DNA of 54,105 bases, from positions 1-54,105 of the forward strand of contig CANRGB010000005.1 in NCBI GenBank assembly GCA_947630005.1, read 5' to 3'. This DNA is from an uncultured Lachnospiraceae bacterium. Its GTDB lineage: Bacteria > Bacillota > Clostridia > Lachnospirales > Lachnospiraceae. The notes under the pieces were generated by a model that worked only from the letters and a program-made list of their open reading frames with translations, did no database searches and had not been told where the DNA came from. The translations under genes and the position numbers were made by a program. Positions 16,730 through 28,128 of the stretch are shown here, in pieces. The stretch's first letter is position 1; the number at the start of each line of letters is the position of its first letter.

Positions 16730-17998
16730 TTATATACGATATTTCTGATCCCCATAAAGATCATCAAAGCTCACAACAAACCGATTAAGTATCTGCTCCA
16801 TATTAAGTTTTCCATCCTGAACAAACTGCTCTTTCTCTCTTGAGGCAATCCTGCACATCTCTGTTTTCTGCAGTTCTTCCGTGTTCAGGAAAAAATTATA
16901 CAGCCTGGTCTCGAAAATCCGGTTTGCTATTTTGATAAACCCATTGTCATTTCGTATAAATCCATACATTTGTGCATCGCTGACTGCAATATTATCCGGA
17001 TTATACGGAATCGCTTCTCCTGCAAATAAAATTCTCTGAAGTATATTCTTCAGCTCAGAATTATCATGTACTTTTCCCATCAGAGACTCAAATAATGTAC
17101 TCCTCTCCATGAGAATTTTTCTCACAGCTTCTCTGACTCCATCTTCTGTCCATGCTTTCTGTGGATTCTCAAACCGGTCTTGAGAAGGAAGATCCTCATC
17201 AATCAGCTGACAGATTCTTGAAACGAGAAAAGGATAGCCTCCTGTATAATCATAGACTGCCCGCGCAATTTTTCCCACATTCATTCCTGTATGAAAGTCA
17301 GCTTCATACTCTCCCAGCATTCCTTCAATGTCTCTTACTGTAAAGCTCATCTCAATATTAAAGTCTGCCGCAATATTCCACGGACTGTTAAATTTATGAG
17401 CACCTTCATGTCGGAGTTTGCGTCTGAGATTTTTTATATCGGTAACTCCCGCAAGAATTACAGACCAAAACGCAGGCAGCGTATTTCTTTCGATATAATT
17501 ACTCCTCAGCTGGGCGAGAAAATCAAGAAAAACCTGATTGTCAGCCGCACTGTCTACCTCATCAATCATTAATACAATCGGTTTTTCCGCTTCTCTGCAC
17601 CATCGCATGATTATTCTGAAAAGATCATCCATATTTACGTCGGAAGAAACACGGTCGTTCAATCTGCGGAAAGCTTCCAGAAACTCCTGCGGAATTTCCA
17701 TGCCCTGAAATTCATTCGCATCCAGCAGCAGCCTTGCAAATGTCTGGGAAAATTTCCCTACACTCGAAAAAGCATCGCTGTCAATTCTCTGAAAATCCAG
17801 ACTGACTACAATATACTCATCCTTCAGATATTTCTCCAGTGCTTTGAGTGTTGTCGTTTTCCCATACTGTCTTGCCCGGTTAATTGTAAAATATTTTCCG
17901 GAATCCACCATTCGTTTTATTTTTTGCAGCCGTTCCGTCAGATCAACCATATAATGGAGCTCCGATATACACACCGCAGTTGTATTAAAAACTTTCAT
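16730..17998 (-). CDS. AAA-ATPase-like protein (AAA_35/AAA_14 type), apparently truncated at the C-terminus
   Basis: This protein has 422 residues. It has P-loop-like ARQYGKTTTL at about 42-51, Walker B VLMIDEVDSA, and the family-typical FNSPWNIAADF and GYPFLVSRICQLID. In relatives I remember, the segment matching FVVSFDDLYGD (near residue 410) is followed by about 100 more residues with a PD-(D/E)XK-like domain (R..FLL.LRPI...Y..E). Here the protein stops a few residues later at KYRI, 23 bp before rsmA. It therefore looks like a 3' truncation, perhaps by the deletion that joined it to rsmA. The ATPase part is intact. The start has GGGGAG. Function in this family is unknown. Confidence 0.75.
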   Translation of the reverse strand: MKVFNTTAVCISELHYMVDLTERLQKIKRMVDSGKYFTINRARQYGKTTTLKALEKYLKDEYIVVSLDFQRIDSDAFSSVGKFSQTFARLLLDANEFQGMEIPQEFLEAFRRLNDRVSSDVNMDDLFRIIMRWCREAEKPIVLMIDEVDSAADNQVFLDFLAQLRSNYIERNTLPAFWSVILAGVTDIKNLRRKLRHEGAHKFNSPWNIAADFNIEMSFTVRDIEGMLGEYEADFHTGMNVGKIARAVYDYTGGYPFLVSRICQLIDEDLPSQDRFENPQKAWTEDGVREAVRKILMERSTLFESLMGKVHDNSELKNILQRILFAGEAIPYNPDNIAVSDAQMYGFIRNDNGFIKIANRIFETRLYNFFLNTEELQKTEMCRIASREKEQFVQDGKLNMEQILNRFVVSFDDLYGDQKYRI

Positions 17999-18062
17999 TG
18001 AAAAATCTCCCCGCTGATGTCCCTGACCTGCAGCATGCCGTCACGGGCATCTTTCTAATTAC

Positions 18063-18103
18063 GCTTTTTATCTCACAGAACATAATTCCCTGTAAGATAA
18101 AAA
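18063..18103. repeat. Inverted repeat between TatD and AAA genes
   Basis: TTTTTATCTCACAG and CTGTAAGATAAAAAA form an imperfect long stem. It probably serves as a terminator for the minus-strand tatD-like gene ending at 18130. Confidence 0.5.
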
Positions 18104-18129
18104 ACATGGCTGCTGCATATTTCCGCCTT

Positions 18130-18894
18130 TCAGTCCATAAACAATCTCTCCGCGTTCTCATACGTCACCCGCTCCACTTCCTCCGGTGTCACTTCTTTGA
18201 TCTGCGCGATCTGCGCGACGACAAGCGGAAGCAAGAGCGAGGAGTTGCGCTTTCCCCTGTGCGGAGCGGGAGCAAGATATGGGCAGTCTGTTTCCAGCAG
18301 AATACGCTCCATCGGAACCGCGGCGGCGACCTCTTTCATTACCCGCGCGTTTTTGAAGGTTACCACACCTCCGATCCCGATGTAATAGCCCAGCTTCACG
18401 TATTCCATCGCCATCTGCGCCGATGCGGAAAAGCAGTGGATCACTCCCCCGGTCGTCCCGGCATGTTCTTTTTTCATCAGATCAAACGTATCCTGCGCCG
18501 CGTCCCGGCTGTGGATAATGACCGGAAGTCCTGCCTCCTTCGCCATGGCAAGCTGAGCCGCAAACCATCTCTTCTGCAGTTCGTGCGCTTCCTTGTCCCA
18601 GTAATAATCCAGCCCGATCTCTCCCACGGCCACCGTCTTCTCTTTTTTGCACAGCCCGTGCATCCACTGCATCTTTTCATCATCCAGATCCCCGACATGA
18701 TCCGGGTGCACGCCTGCCGCCGCATAGATGAACGGGTATTTGTCCGCCAGATCCTGGCTTGCCTGTACGCCGTCCAGACTGGCCCCCACATTTATAATCC
18801 GGCCAATCCCGGCCTCTTCCATCCCTGCAAGAAGCTCATCCCGGTCCGGATCAAACGCTTCATCATCATAGTGTGCATGTGTATCAAAAATCAT
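18130..18894 (-). CDS. TatD family metal-dependent hydrolase
   Basis: This protein has 254 residues from the ATG at 18894 (MIFDTHAHYDDEAF). An in-frame ATG seven codons earlier has no ribosome site, whereas this one has AGGGAG. Metal-binding features of the family are present: DTHAH at 4-8, E in VGEIGLDYYW, H in IIHSRDA, H in VIHCFSA, and D in ETDCPYLAP. TatD enzymes are Mg-dependent DNases (3'-5' exonuclease), also proposed as D-aminoacyl-tRNA deacylases. The gene lies upstream of the AAA gene and downstream of ftsH, as a separate unit. Confidence 0.93.
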   Translation of the reverse strand: MIFDTHAHYDDEAFDPDRDELLAGMEEAGIGRIINVGASLDGVQASQDLADKYPFIYAAAGVHPDHVGDLDDEKMQWMHGLCKKEKTVAVGEIGLDYYWDKEAHELQKRWFAAQLAMAKEAGLPVIIHSRDAAQDTFDLMKKEHAGTTGGVIHCFSASAQMAMEYVKLGYYIGIGGVVTFKNARVMKEVAAAVPMERILLETDCPYLAPAPHRGKRNSSLLLPLVVAQIAQIKEVTPEEVERVTYENAERLFMD

Positions 18895-18926
18895 GTGCTT
18901 TCTCCCTGTATTCATTCTTCACCGAA

Positions 18927-18952
18927 GAAGCACGCCTGTATAAGCGTGCTTC
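18927..18952 (-). terminator. Hairpin after ftsH
   Basis: GAAGCACGC/GCGTGCTTC is a perfect 9-bp stem with an 8-nt loop between ftsH and tatD. The T-run is weak, so termination is probable but not certain. Confidence 0.5.
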
Positions 18953-19015
18953 CTGCCAAAATTCTATAATACCCTTTTTGTTCCCGGGCGCCAGAAGGCG
19001 AAAATTCGTCTTTTA

Positions 19016-21208
19016 TCAGTTCTGGTCTTCCCCGACGTTTTCTGAACTGGCCGTGACTCCCGCCTCCGCGGTTTCTTCTTCCATGGCCTCAGTCTGTCCG
19101 CCGATATCTGTCTTATCCAGAAAATCGTCGGTTTCCGGTACAGGCCCGGCATTTGATGCTTCCGCGGTCTCTTCCTGCCCGCCGATATCCGTCAGGACTT
19201 CTTTTTTACCGCTTTCCGCGGCTGGTTTCTCATCCTCATATACCTGAGCGGCAGGTTTTACCGGTTTCTCATGGATCCTTCCGGTATCTCCGGACGGCTC
19301 GTTCTCGTCGATCCCCTCGACTCTGCGGAAGATCTCCATAAATTCCTTGCCGGTAATCGTCTCCTTTGTGATCAGGAAATCCGCGATCTGATCAAGCGTA
19401 TTCCGATGCTCGGACAGGAGACGCTTGGCCTCCTCGTAGGATTCTTTCAGGATGTTCATGACTTCCTGATCGATCTCAGCCGCCGTCACGTCGCTGCAGT
19501 TCAGGATCGGGCGATGATCCAGATACTGCGTCGCCTGCTGCTCCAGCCCGACCAGGCCGAAGCGCTTCGACATGCCGTACTGCGTCACCATCGCACGGGC
19601 CACCTGCGTCGCCTTCTCGATATCGTTTGCCGCGCCTGTCGTGACCGTATCAAAGACGATCTCCTCCGCCGCACGTCCCGCGACGAATTCCACCAGCATG
19701 GCGCGGATCTCTTTCTCCGTATTGAGGAACTTCTCCTCCTCCGGGACATTCATCACATAGCCAAGCGCTCCCATCGTACGCGGCACGATTGTGATCTTCT
19801 GCACCGGCTCGGAATGTTTCTGCAGAGCGCTGACAAGCGCGTGCCCCACCTCGTGGTAGGATACGATCCTGCGCTCCTCCTTGCTGAGGATCCGGTCTTT
19901 CTTTTCCTTGCCGACGAGGACGATCTCAACGGACTCGAACAGATCCTTCTGGGAAACGGCATTGCGGCCCTTCTTGACCGCGAGGATCGCCGCCTCGTTG
20001 ATCATATTGGCAAGATCCGAACCGACGGCTCCCGATGTCGCAAGAGCGATCGCGTCCAGATCGACCGTCTCATCCATATGGACGTCTTTCGCATGAACTT
20101 TCAGCACGTCGATGCGGCCTTTCAGGTCAGGCTTGTCGACAATGATGCGCCGGTCGAAACGGCCCGGGCGCAGCAGCGCCTGGTCAAGCACTTCCGGCCG
20201 GTTCGTCGCCGCCAGCACCAGCAGGCCTTTTGAAGTATCAAAGCCGTCCATCTCCGCGAGGAGCTGGTTCAGCGTCTGCTCGCGCTCGTCGTTGCCGCCG
20301 CCGTACCGGCTGTCACGGCTCTTTCCGATCGCGTCGATCTCATCGATAAAAATAATACACGGAGCGTTCTTCTTCGCCTCCTCAAACAGTTCGCGGACAC
20401 GTGAAGCGCCGACACCGACAAACATCTCGACAAAGTCCGATCCGGAAAGCGAGAAAAACGGACATTTCGCCTCCCCCGCGACCGCTTTCGCGAGCAGCGT
20501 CTTGCCGGTACCCGGAGGGCCCACAAGCAGAGCGCCCTTTGGCAGTTTTGCGCCGATCGTCGTATATTTCCCGGGATTTTCCAGGAAATCAACCACCTCC
20601 TGCAGAGATTCCTTCGCCTCGTCCTGTCCCGCCACATCCTTGAACAGAACTCCCGTTTCCTTCTGCGCGTAAACCCGTGCTTTGTTCTTTCCGACGCCCA
20701 TCAGACCGCCGCCCGACTTCGACATACGGCGCATCGCGAGCGCGAAAATCACCCAGATCAGAATCAGAGGCGCAATGCTCAGTATCAGATTCAGAATGAT
20801 ATTCGTCGTCGTATCCGGGATCTCCTGCTTGACCGAAACGCCCGCGTCAAGCAGACGGTTCACCAAATCCGGATCTTCAATGCGCCCGGTGTAATAAGTC
20901 TCCACTCCCTGACGGTAAATCGCGTCGCCCTTCGGGGTAATCGTGATCTGCATGCTGTCCATTTCGACGCTTTCCACGACGCCGCTCTCTACCATATCAA
21001 TGAACTGATTATATGTGACCTCGACCGACCTCGAATCTGAGGTTACATTGTTCATAAGTCCCATCACCAGAAGAGTGATCAGAGTCACAACCAGGAAGAT
21101 CATGAGCGTCGAACTGTTCTTGTTGCTGCCATTGTTGTCGTTCGGCCCTCCGGGTCCCTGTCCTCCATTCCCTCCGGGACGGTTATCTTTTTGTTGATTA
21201 TTATTCAT
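19016..21208 (-). CDS. ftsH: ATP-dependent zinc metalloprotease FtsH
   Basis: This protein has 730 residues from the ATG at 21208, which has GAGGAGG; a longer frame to 21409 lacks support. Order: a Gly/Asn-rich cytoplasmic head (1-32), TM1 about 33-52, an extracytoplasmic FtsH_ext region, TM2 about 137-160, AAA domain with GPPGTGKT (230-237), [11 protein letters not shown] and second-region RPGRFDRR, then zinc HEVGH (452-456) and the M41 domain. The C-terminal 80 residues are acidic and low-complexity (ETAEA-like). FtsH degrades membrane and short-lived soluble proteins. A consensus promoter at 21381-21409 gives a leader of about 170 nt. Confidence 0.97.
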   Translation of the reverse strand: MNNNQQKDNRPGGNGGQGPGGPNDNNGSNKNSSTLMIFLVVTLITLLVMGLMNNVTSDSRSVEVTYNQFIDMVESGVVESVEMDSMQITITPKGDAIYRQGVETYYTGRIEDPDLVNRLLDAGVSVKQEIPDTTTNIILNLILSIAPLILIWVIFALAMRRMSKSGGGLMGVGKNKARVYAQKETGVLFKDVAGQDEAKESLQEVVDFLENPGKYTTIGAKLPKGALLVGPPGTGKTLLAKAVAGEAKCPFFSLSGSDFVEMFVGVGASRVRELFEEAKKNAPCIIFIDEIDAIGKSRDSRYGGGNDEREQTLNQLLAEMDGFDTSKGLLVLAATNRPEVLDQALLRPGRFDRRIIVDKPDLKGRIDVLKVHAKDVHMDETVDLDAIALATSGAVGSDLANMINEAAILAVKKGRNAVSQKDLFESVEIVLVGKEKKDRILSKEERRIVSYHEVGHALVSALQKHSEPVQKITIVPRTMGALGYVMNVPEEEKFLNTEKEIRAMLVEFVAGRAAEEIVFDTVTTGAANDIEKATQVARAMVTQYGMSKRFGLVGLEQQATQYLDHRPILNCSDVTAAEIDQEVMNILKESYEEAKRLLSEHRNTLDQIADFLITKETITGKEFMEIFRRVEGIDENEPSGDTGRIHEKPVKPAAQVYEDEKPAAESGKKEVLTDIGGQEETAEASNAGPVPETDDFLDKTDIGGQTEAMEEETAEAGVTASSENVGEDQN

Positions 21209-21380
21209 AGATTCCTCCTCATCCGATCCTTCAGCTCCCGCGGGGGTACCGCCCGGTTCCCGGAAGCAGGAGCTTCTTCCTCTTTCTGCACGCGAATCGG
21301 CCCGTTCTTCCTGAATCCGGCGCTGTTTATCCTGCTGATTTTCTGTAAATCCCCCTCTGACGGCGCCTGCGATCCATATT

Positions 21381-21409
21381 ATTATAAGTATACAATTCTT
21401 ATAAATCAA
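21381..21409 (-). promoter_or_regulatory. ftsH promoter
   Basis: TTGATT, 17 bp, TATAAT on the minus strand. Confidence 0.7.
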
Positions 21410-21469
21410 TACCGGAAATCTAAATGTTTTCTAAAAATGAAGGAAAGCGGCCGCCGCTGATATTTCCGA

Positions 21470-21498
21470 TTGACAATATATTTTATTAACTTTATAAT
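21470..21498 (+). promoter_or_regulatory. Perfect-consensus promoter of the MATE transporter gene
   Basis: TTGACA, 17 bp, TATAAT. The transcribed leader of about 110 nt contains GCATC...GATGC pairing around GGGAGTCCCC (about 21518-21546), a possible regulatory hairpin. It is divergent from the ftsH promoter. Confidence 0.85.
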
Positions 21499-21615
21499 GG
21501 CTAATGCTTTATTCAGCATCCGGGAGTCCCCGATTCCCCTGCTGATGCAAGTTCCGTCTTTTGAGCGGATCCGTTTCCCGTAATCCACACAAAACAGAAA
21601 TGAGGTTTTAAGCTT

Positions 21616-23031
21616 ATGAAAAAGCAAGATGACACACTTCAGAAAAAGCCTCTTTCAGATGAAAGCGGCAATTCCGGCTCTGCGCCGGTTCAGGAAAACA
21701 AGATGGGCATCATGCCGGTTCCCAGGCTTTTGTTCACGATGTCCCTGCCGATGATGATCTCCATGCTCGTCCAGGCGCTGTACAACGTCGTGGACAGTAT
21801 CTTCGTCTCTCGGATCAACGAGAACGCGCTGACAGCCGTATCTCTGGCCTTCCCCGTGCAGAATCTGATGATCGCGGTCGCTTCCGGTACCGCCGTCGGT
21901 GTAAACGCCCTGCTCTCCCGCAGTCTCGGCGAGAAGAATTACGAGCAGGCAAACAAGGCCGCGAACAACAGCATTATCCTGACAGTCCTCAGTTTTCTTG
22001 TATTCTGTCTGTTCGGAATTTTCGGTTCGCGCCTGTTTTTCTCATCGCAGACGGCCGATCCGCAGATCCTTGAATACGGCACACAGTACCTGAGTATTGT
22101 CTGTACTTTCTCGTTCGGCGTATTTATGCAGGTAATGCTCGAGCGTCTGCTGCAGTCTACCGGACGCACGATCTTCAACATGATCACCCAGGGGACAGGA
22201 GCTATCCTGAACATCATTTTCGACCCGATCCTGATCTTCGGGTATTTCGGTTTCCCGAAAATGGGCGTCGCCGGCGCCGCCGCCGCTACCGTATTCGGCC
22301 AGATCGTCGCAATGCTGCTCGGTATTTTCTTTAATTTCAAGTACAACACCGATATTCAGCTTTCCTTAAAGCGCATGCGCCTTGACGCCAGAACCGTGAA
22401 GACCATCTATGTAGTAGGTATTCCTTCTATACTGATGATGTCCATCGGCTCCGTGATGACCTTCGGCATGAATAATATCCTGCTGATGTTCTCCTCCACG
22501 GCCGCCGCTGTGTTCGGTGTATACTTCAAGCTGCAGAGCTTCTTCTTCATGCCGATCTTCGGACTGAACAACGGCATGGTTCCGATCATTGCCTTCAACT
22601 ATGGCGCAAGAAAGCGGGAGCGCATCACGCAGACGATCCGCCTGAGCTGCATTTTTGCCTTCATTCTGATGATGATCGGCCTCGCGGCTTTCCAGCTCAT
22701 CCCGGACACGCTGCTGCGGTTCTTCAACGCTTCCGAAAACATGATCGACATCGGATCAAAAGCGCTGCGCACGATCAGCTGGAGTTATCTGTTCGCGGCG
22801 TTCTGTATCGTTTTCGGATCCGTCTTCCAGGCGCTCGGAAACGGCGTCTACAGCCTGATCGTGTCCGTCGGCAGACAGCTCGCCGTCCTGCTGCCGGCCG
22901 CCTATATTCTCGCGAAGCTGTTCGGGCTTGACGCCGTGTGGTGGTCCTTCCCGATCGCGGAACTCGCGTCCATCTCGCTCTCCGTGCTGCTGATGAAGCG
23001 CATTTACGACCAGAAGGTGCGGGATCTGTAA
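21616..23031 (+). CDS. MATE family efflux transporter
   Basis: This protein has 471 residues with about twelve hydrophobic segments after a polar N-terminal head. Family landmarks: PMMISMLVQALYNVVDSIFV near 50, PVQNLMIAVASGTAVGVNAL, and FGLNNGMVPIIAFNYGA around 315. MATE proteins export cationic drugs or metabolites in exchange for Na+ or H+. The ribosome site is weak (GAGG at 12 bp) despite a perfect promoter. The REP-like element B with terminator hairpins follows. Confidence 0.93.
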   Translation: MKKQDDTLQKKPLSDESGNSGSAPVQENKMGIMPVPRLLFTMSLPMMISMLVQALYNVVDSIFVSRINENALTAVSLAFPVQNLMIAVASGTAVGVNALLSRSLGEKNYEQANKAANNSIILTVLSFLVFCLFGIFGSRLFFSSQTADPQILEYGTQYLSIVCTFSFGVFMQVMLERLLQSTGRTIFNMITQGTGAILNIIFDPILIFGYFGFPKMGVAGAAAATVFGQIVAMLLGIFFNFKYNTDIQLSLKRMRLDARTVKTIYVVGIPSILMMSIGSVMTFGMNNILLMFSSTAAAVFGVYFKLQSFFFMPIFGLNNGMVPIIAFNYGARKRERITQTIRLSCIFAFILMMIGLAAFQLIPDTLLRFFNASENMIDIGSKALRTISWSYLFAAFCIVFGSVFQALGNGVYSLIVSVGRQLAVLLPAAYILAKLFGLDAVWWSFPIAELASISLSVLLMKRIYDQKVRDL

Positions 23032-23086
23032 TCACCACTCCCGGGCACGGCCATGAATGAAAGCCGGCTGCTCCGGGAATTTTACA

Positions 23087-23120
23087 ATCGAGTAGGAGGC
23101 AGCTTTTCCTCCTGCTCGTC
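23087..23120 (+). terminator. Terminator hairpin after the MATE gene
   Basis: CGAGTAGGAGG and CCTCCTGCTCG form the stem. It is the left hairpin of the REP-like copy B. Confidence 0.6.
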
Positions 23121-23214
23121 TGCGCGGCCCAGGTGCTGCGTCAGCAGTTGATTTCCATGCCTGGGCCTGCGCATAAGCAGGAAACGAGCAGGAGGAAAAC
23201 CTCCTGCTCGTTTC
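23120..23214 (+). repeat. REP-like element, copy B (complete), flanked by hairpins on both sides
   Basis: The core is GCGCGGCCCAGG, then GTGCTGCGTCAGCAG, then TTTCCATGCCTGGGCCTGCGC. The outer arms pair with one bulge and the middle forms a GCTG/CAGC hairpin. A second CGAGCAGGAGG/CCTCCTGCTCG stem follows at about 23185-23211. Confidence 0.8.
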
Positions 23215-23216
23215 AT

Positions 23217-23462
23217 TCATAATAAGAATCCATGATTTCTCCCCATCTCATTTAAGGCGTCTTCCATATTAAGGCCTTTTCCTTCTGCTATCTGCCGACG
23301 AGATTCAGCAAGGTCTGAGGCCACCTGTTTTTCGCTGACTGGAGTAAACGGATTTGCCGGCTTTCTGGAAGTAAAAAGCTTCTGTGTAAACTCAAATACC
23401 CTTATCCTCGCCTCTTCCGGCATCGCTTCCAGCATAGATACAGTCGCATCTAATGTACTCAT
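23217..23462 (-). CDS. Orphan antitoxin-like small protein
   Basis: This protein of 81 residues begins MSTLDATVSMLEAMPEEAR and contains SRRQIAEGKGLNMEDALNEM. The N-terminal 'I..L...P......V..F...L' and the basic linker followed by a short helical tail resemble RelB/DUF2281-like type II antitoxins. No toxin gene is adjacent: a REP-like element lies downstream and DUF4250 upstream. The ribosome site GGGGAGG is strong, so it is probably expressed. The antitoxin assignment rests on general resemblance. Confidence 0.7.
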   Translation of the reverse strand: MSTLDATVSMLEAMPEEARIRVFEFTQKLFTSRKPANPFTPVSEKQVASDLAESRRQIAEGKGLNMEDALNEMGRNHGFLL

Positions 23463-23511
23463 GAAAACCTCCCCTCATGATCAGGCAAAAGCCTGTATTA
23501 TCGTCACGTTT

Positions 23512-23688
23512 TCACACAAACGCGTTTCTCACCTCATCATACTCATAATTGATCCCCCGCAGCTTTGCGGTGATCTCATCCTTGTCCGCCGTCAGCGCCG
23601 CGCACAGCTCGTCAAGCGAACTGTAATTGTCGCGCAGCTGCGTGTTCACATAGCTGAGCAGCATGACCGGATCCTGCGGTAAATTCAT
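23512..23688 (-). CDS. DUF4250 domain protein
   Basis: This 58-residue protein starts at the ATG at 23688 (MNLPQDPVMLLSYVNTQLRD), with GGAGGG upstream. Its sequence, including YSSLDELCAAL and INYEYDEVRNAF, matches the DUF4250 family of short Clostridia proteins with a predicted helix-turn-helix-like core. Function is unknown. Confidence 0.88.
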   Translation of the reverse strand: MNLPQDPVMLLSYVNTQLRDNYSSLDELCAALTADKDEITAKLRGINYEYDEVRNAFV

Positions 23689-23766
23689 GGGAAATCCCTC
23701 CTTCACAAACAACTTCCTTTTTCCTTATCATACCATCTTTTTTCTGATATATCCACCTGTTTTTCT

Positions 23767-23799
23767 GCCCGCGGACAACTTCAGCATACGTCCGCGGGC
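23767..23799. terminator. Hairpin after clpB
   Basis: GCCCGCGGAC/GTCCGCGGGC is a perfect 10-bp stem directly after the clpB stop. The T-rich flank is on the plus-strand side, so for clpB it may act as a 3' stabiliser rather than a classical terminator. Confidence 0.55.
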
Positions 23800-23807
23800 T
23801 TTCATTC

Positions 23808-26393
<2,586 letters not shown>

Positions 26394-26507
26394 AAACACT
26401 CCTCCTCCCCGCTGCCGGTCAGACCATTACCGTCCGCCTCCGGCGTCATGCTGAAATTCTCCGTTCCGCGGATTTTCATTCTGCCTGACAGCGTTTGTTA
26501 TACATGT

Positions 26508-26535
26508 ACTATAACACATATTCAGAAAATTGCAA
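26508..26535 (-). promoter_or_regulatory. Probable clpB promoter
   Basis: TTGCAA, 16 bp, TATAGT on the minus strand, about 115 bp before the start codon. Confidence 0.6.
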
Positions 26536-26553
26536 CCCCCATTTTAAATAAAA

Positions 26554-26632
26554 TCGAGCAGGAGGCGATTTTTCCTCCTGCCCGTCCATGCGGCCCGCGC
26601 ACCGCGGCGGCATTCCCTTACATGGCCTGCGC
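26554..26632 (+). repeat. REP-like element, copy E (degenerate)
   Basis: The ATCGAGCAGGAGG/CCTCCTGCCCG hairpin is intact. The following core (GCGGCCCGCGCACCGCG ... GGCCTGCGCG) keeps only the outer arms of the copies at 23120 and 31242. Confidence 0.5.
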
Positions 26633-26633
26633 G

Positions 26634-26662
26634 TGAAAAAGGGAAACACCCGCGTGCTTCCC
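26634..26662 (-). terminator. Terminator of the exported trigger-factor-like gene
   Basis: On the minus strand GGGAAGCAC and GTGTTTCCC form a stem followed by TTTTTC. Confidence 0.75.
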
Positions 26663-26775
26663 TTCTCCCGTAATGATTTCAGAATTGCTTCTGTTCTGTT
26701 TTCATTCTGCTTCCGTTTCTGTTCAGCTTTCGCCCGGGCATCCCTGCCGCATTGCAGACACAGTCCCGCGAAGCG

Positions 26776-28029
26776 TCATTCATTACCGCCGTTTCCTGCC
26801 CCGTCTGCCGGTTCGGCGGTTCCATCCGCGGACTGGGCGGCTTCGCCTGCCGGCGCTTCATTCTCCCCGGTCTCGCTCTCCGTCTCCGCGATCTCCTCAA
26901 CCACCGCGTTGTTCCTGACAAAGTCCATGACCTTATCCTGGAGCAGGCCAAGACGAACTACTTTCTCATCATATGCATCCAGAAATTCCTCACTGGTTTC
27001 AAAGCCATATTCCTCCGCATATTTTTCGCAGCCTGCCGTAAATTCCTCCTCCGAAATTTCCATCTCTTCCGTCTCCGCGATCGCCTTGAGAAGCAGTTCC
27101 TGCGCGAGCGTCTGCTTCACCGCGGAGTCAACCTGCGCCTCAAACTCCTCCTCTGTCATTCCCATAAAACTTTCAAGAAATTCCGCGAACTCCATGCCGT
27201 ACGCCTGCGCGTACTGCTCGTAATAGGATTTCATATTCTCCGCACTGTACGCGACCAGATCCTCCGGATAACCTTTCACCTCGCTGACATTCGCGATCAG
27301 CGTCAGCAGCTCGCCGTAGATCCTGTCCCGCTTCGTGGAATCCATGTCCGCCTGCAGCTCTTCCCCAATATGGGCACGATAGGAAGCGGCGTCCGGATAC
27401 TCATTTGAAGACGCTTTTCCGGCCAGTTCGTCCGTCAGCTCCGGCATGCGCTGGATTGAGTTTACCGTCACGGTAAATACGACATCCTGGCCCGCCAGAT
27501 CCTCGTTTCCGTAATACTCCGGAAAAGTCAGCGGAAGGTCAACCGTATCCCCGACCGCCACGCCTATCAGGCCGTCCTCAAATCCGTCGATAAACGTGTG
27601 GGAACCGATCTCCAGGTCAAAACCCTGCGCCGTTCCGCCGTCGAACGCCTCTCCGTCCAGCTTGCCCTCATAGTCGATGTTCGCGATATCTCCGTCCTGT
27701 ACCTGTCCGTCAGAGATCCTGTCAAACAGATCCGCGGCCTGCAGCTCTTCCCGGACGCGGTCCGCGATATCCTCGTCGGTGACTGTAAATTCCGTCGGAT
27801 CAAATTCTATCTTCAGTCCTTTGTACTCGCCAAGCTTCACATAATCCAGCGCCTGGTAGTCCGGCCTTTCCTTCGGGACTTCCGCGCTCTCCTGCCCGCT
27901 TTGTTCCGAACTTTCCTCCGCGGCCTCCGTCACATTCTCCGTCTCCCCGGCAGACGCCGTTCCCGCGAAGGAAATCCCTGTCAGGCATACGGAACACAGA
28001 AGCGCCGCCATCAGATATTTTTTCTTCAT
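26776..28029 (-). CDS. Exported trigger-factor-like peptidyl-prolyl isomerase/chaperone
   Basis: This protein of 417 residues (ATG at 28029; a GTG two codons earlier is possible) has a signal peptide (MKKKYLMAALLCSVCLTGISF, cleavage near ASA). Residues about 115-195 form a canonical trigger-factor FKBP domain: GDIANIDYEGKLDGEAFDGG, GSHTFIDGFEDGLIGV, and LTFPEYYGNEDLAGQ. The C-terminal helical chaperone arms (trigger-factor C domain) span about 205-375, and an acidic tail follows. The ribosome-binding N-domain of cytosolic Tig is replaced by the export signal, so it probably folds proteins outside the membrane. It follows a lipoprotein paralogue on the same strand. Confidence 0.88.
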   Translation of the reverse strand: MKKKYLMAALLCSVCLTGISFAGTASAGETENVTEAAEESSEQSGQESAEVPKERPDYQALDYVKLGEYKGLKIEFDPTEFTVTDEDIADRVREELQAADLFDRISDGQVQDGDIANIDYEGKLDGEAFDGGTAQGFDLEIGSHTFIDGFEDGLIGVAVGDTVDLPLTFPEYYGNEDLAGQDVVFTVTVNSIQRMPELTDELAGKASSNEYPDAASYRAHIGEELQADMDSTKRDRIYGELLTLIANVSEVKGYPEDLVAYSAENMKSYYEQYAQAYGMEFAEFLESFMGMTEEEFEAQVDSAVKQTLAQELLLKAIAETEEMEISEEEFTAGCEKYAEEYGFETSEEFLDAYDEKVVRLGLLQDKVMDFVRNNAVVEEIAETESETGENEAPAGEAAQSADGTAEPADGAGNGGNE

Positions 28030-28128
28030 GATCACAGTTCCTCTCCTTATTTTATTGTCGTGGTTCCGGAGCCGAAAGCCTGAGATGAAACGAATTATCA
28101 GAAAATGCCTTCCGGCCCCGGCGTCTTA

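Larger units (their letters stand above)
26394..26775. other. 382-bp gap: clpB promoter, REP-type hairpin, upstream terminator
   Basis: From clpB outward this holds an untranslated leader, a promoter (26508-26535), a CGAGCAGGAGG/CCTCCTGCCCG hairpin (26554-26583) with degenerate REP-like sequence to about 26632, and the terminator of the trigger-factor-like gene (26634-26662). No further gene is visible. Confidence 0.6.

Noticed and set aside
23032-23220. Minus-strand frame containing AYAQAQAWKSTADAA across the REP-like element
   Set aside because: The same peptide appears at copies A and C because the DNA element is repeated. The conservation is of DNA structure, not of a protein.
26394-26507. 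CIRCE or CtsR operator upstream of clpB
   Set aside because: No TTAGCACTC/GAGTGCTAA pair and no tandem GGTCAAA heptamers are present.
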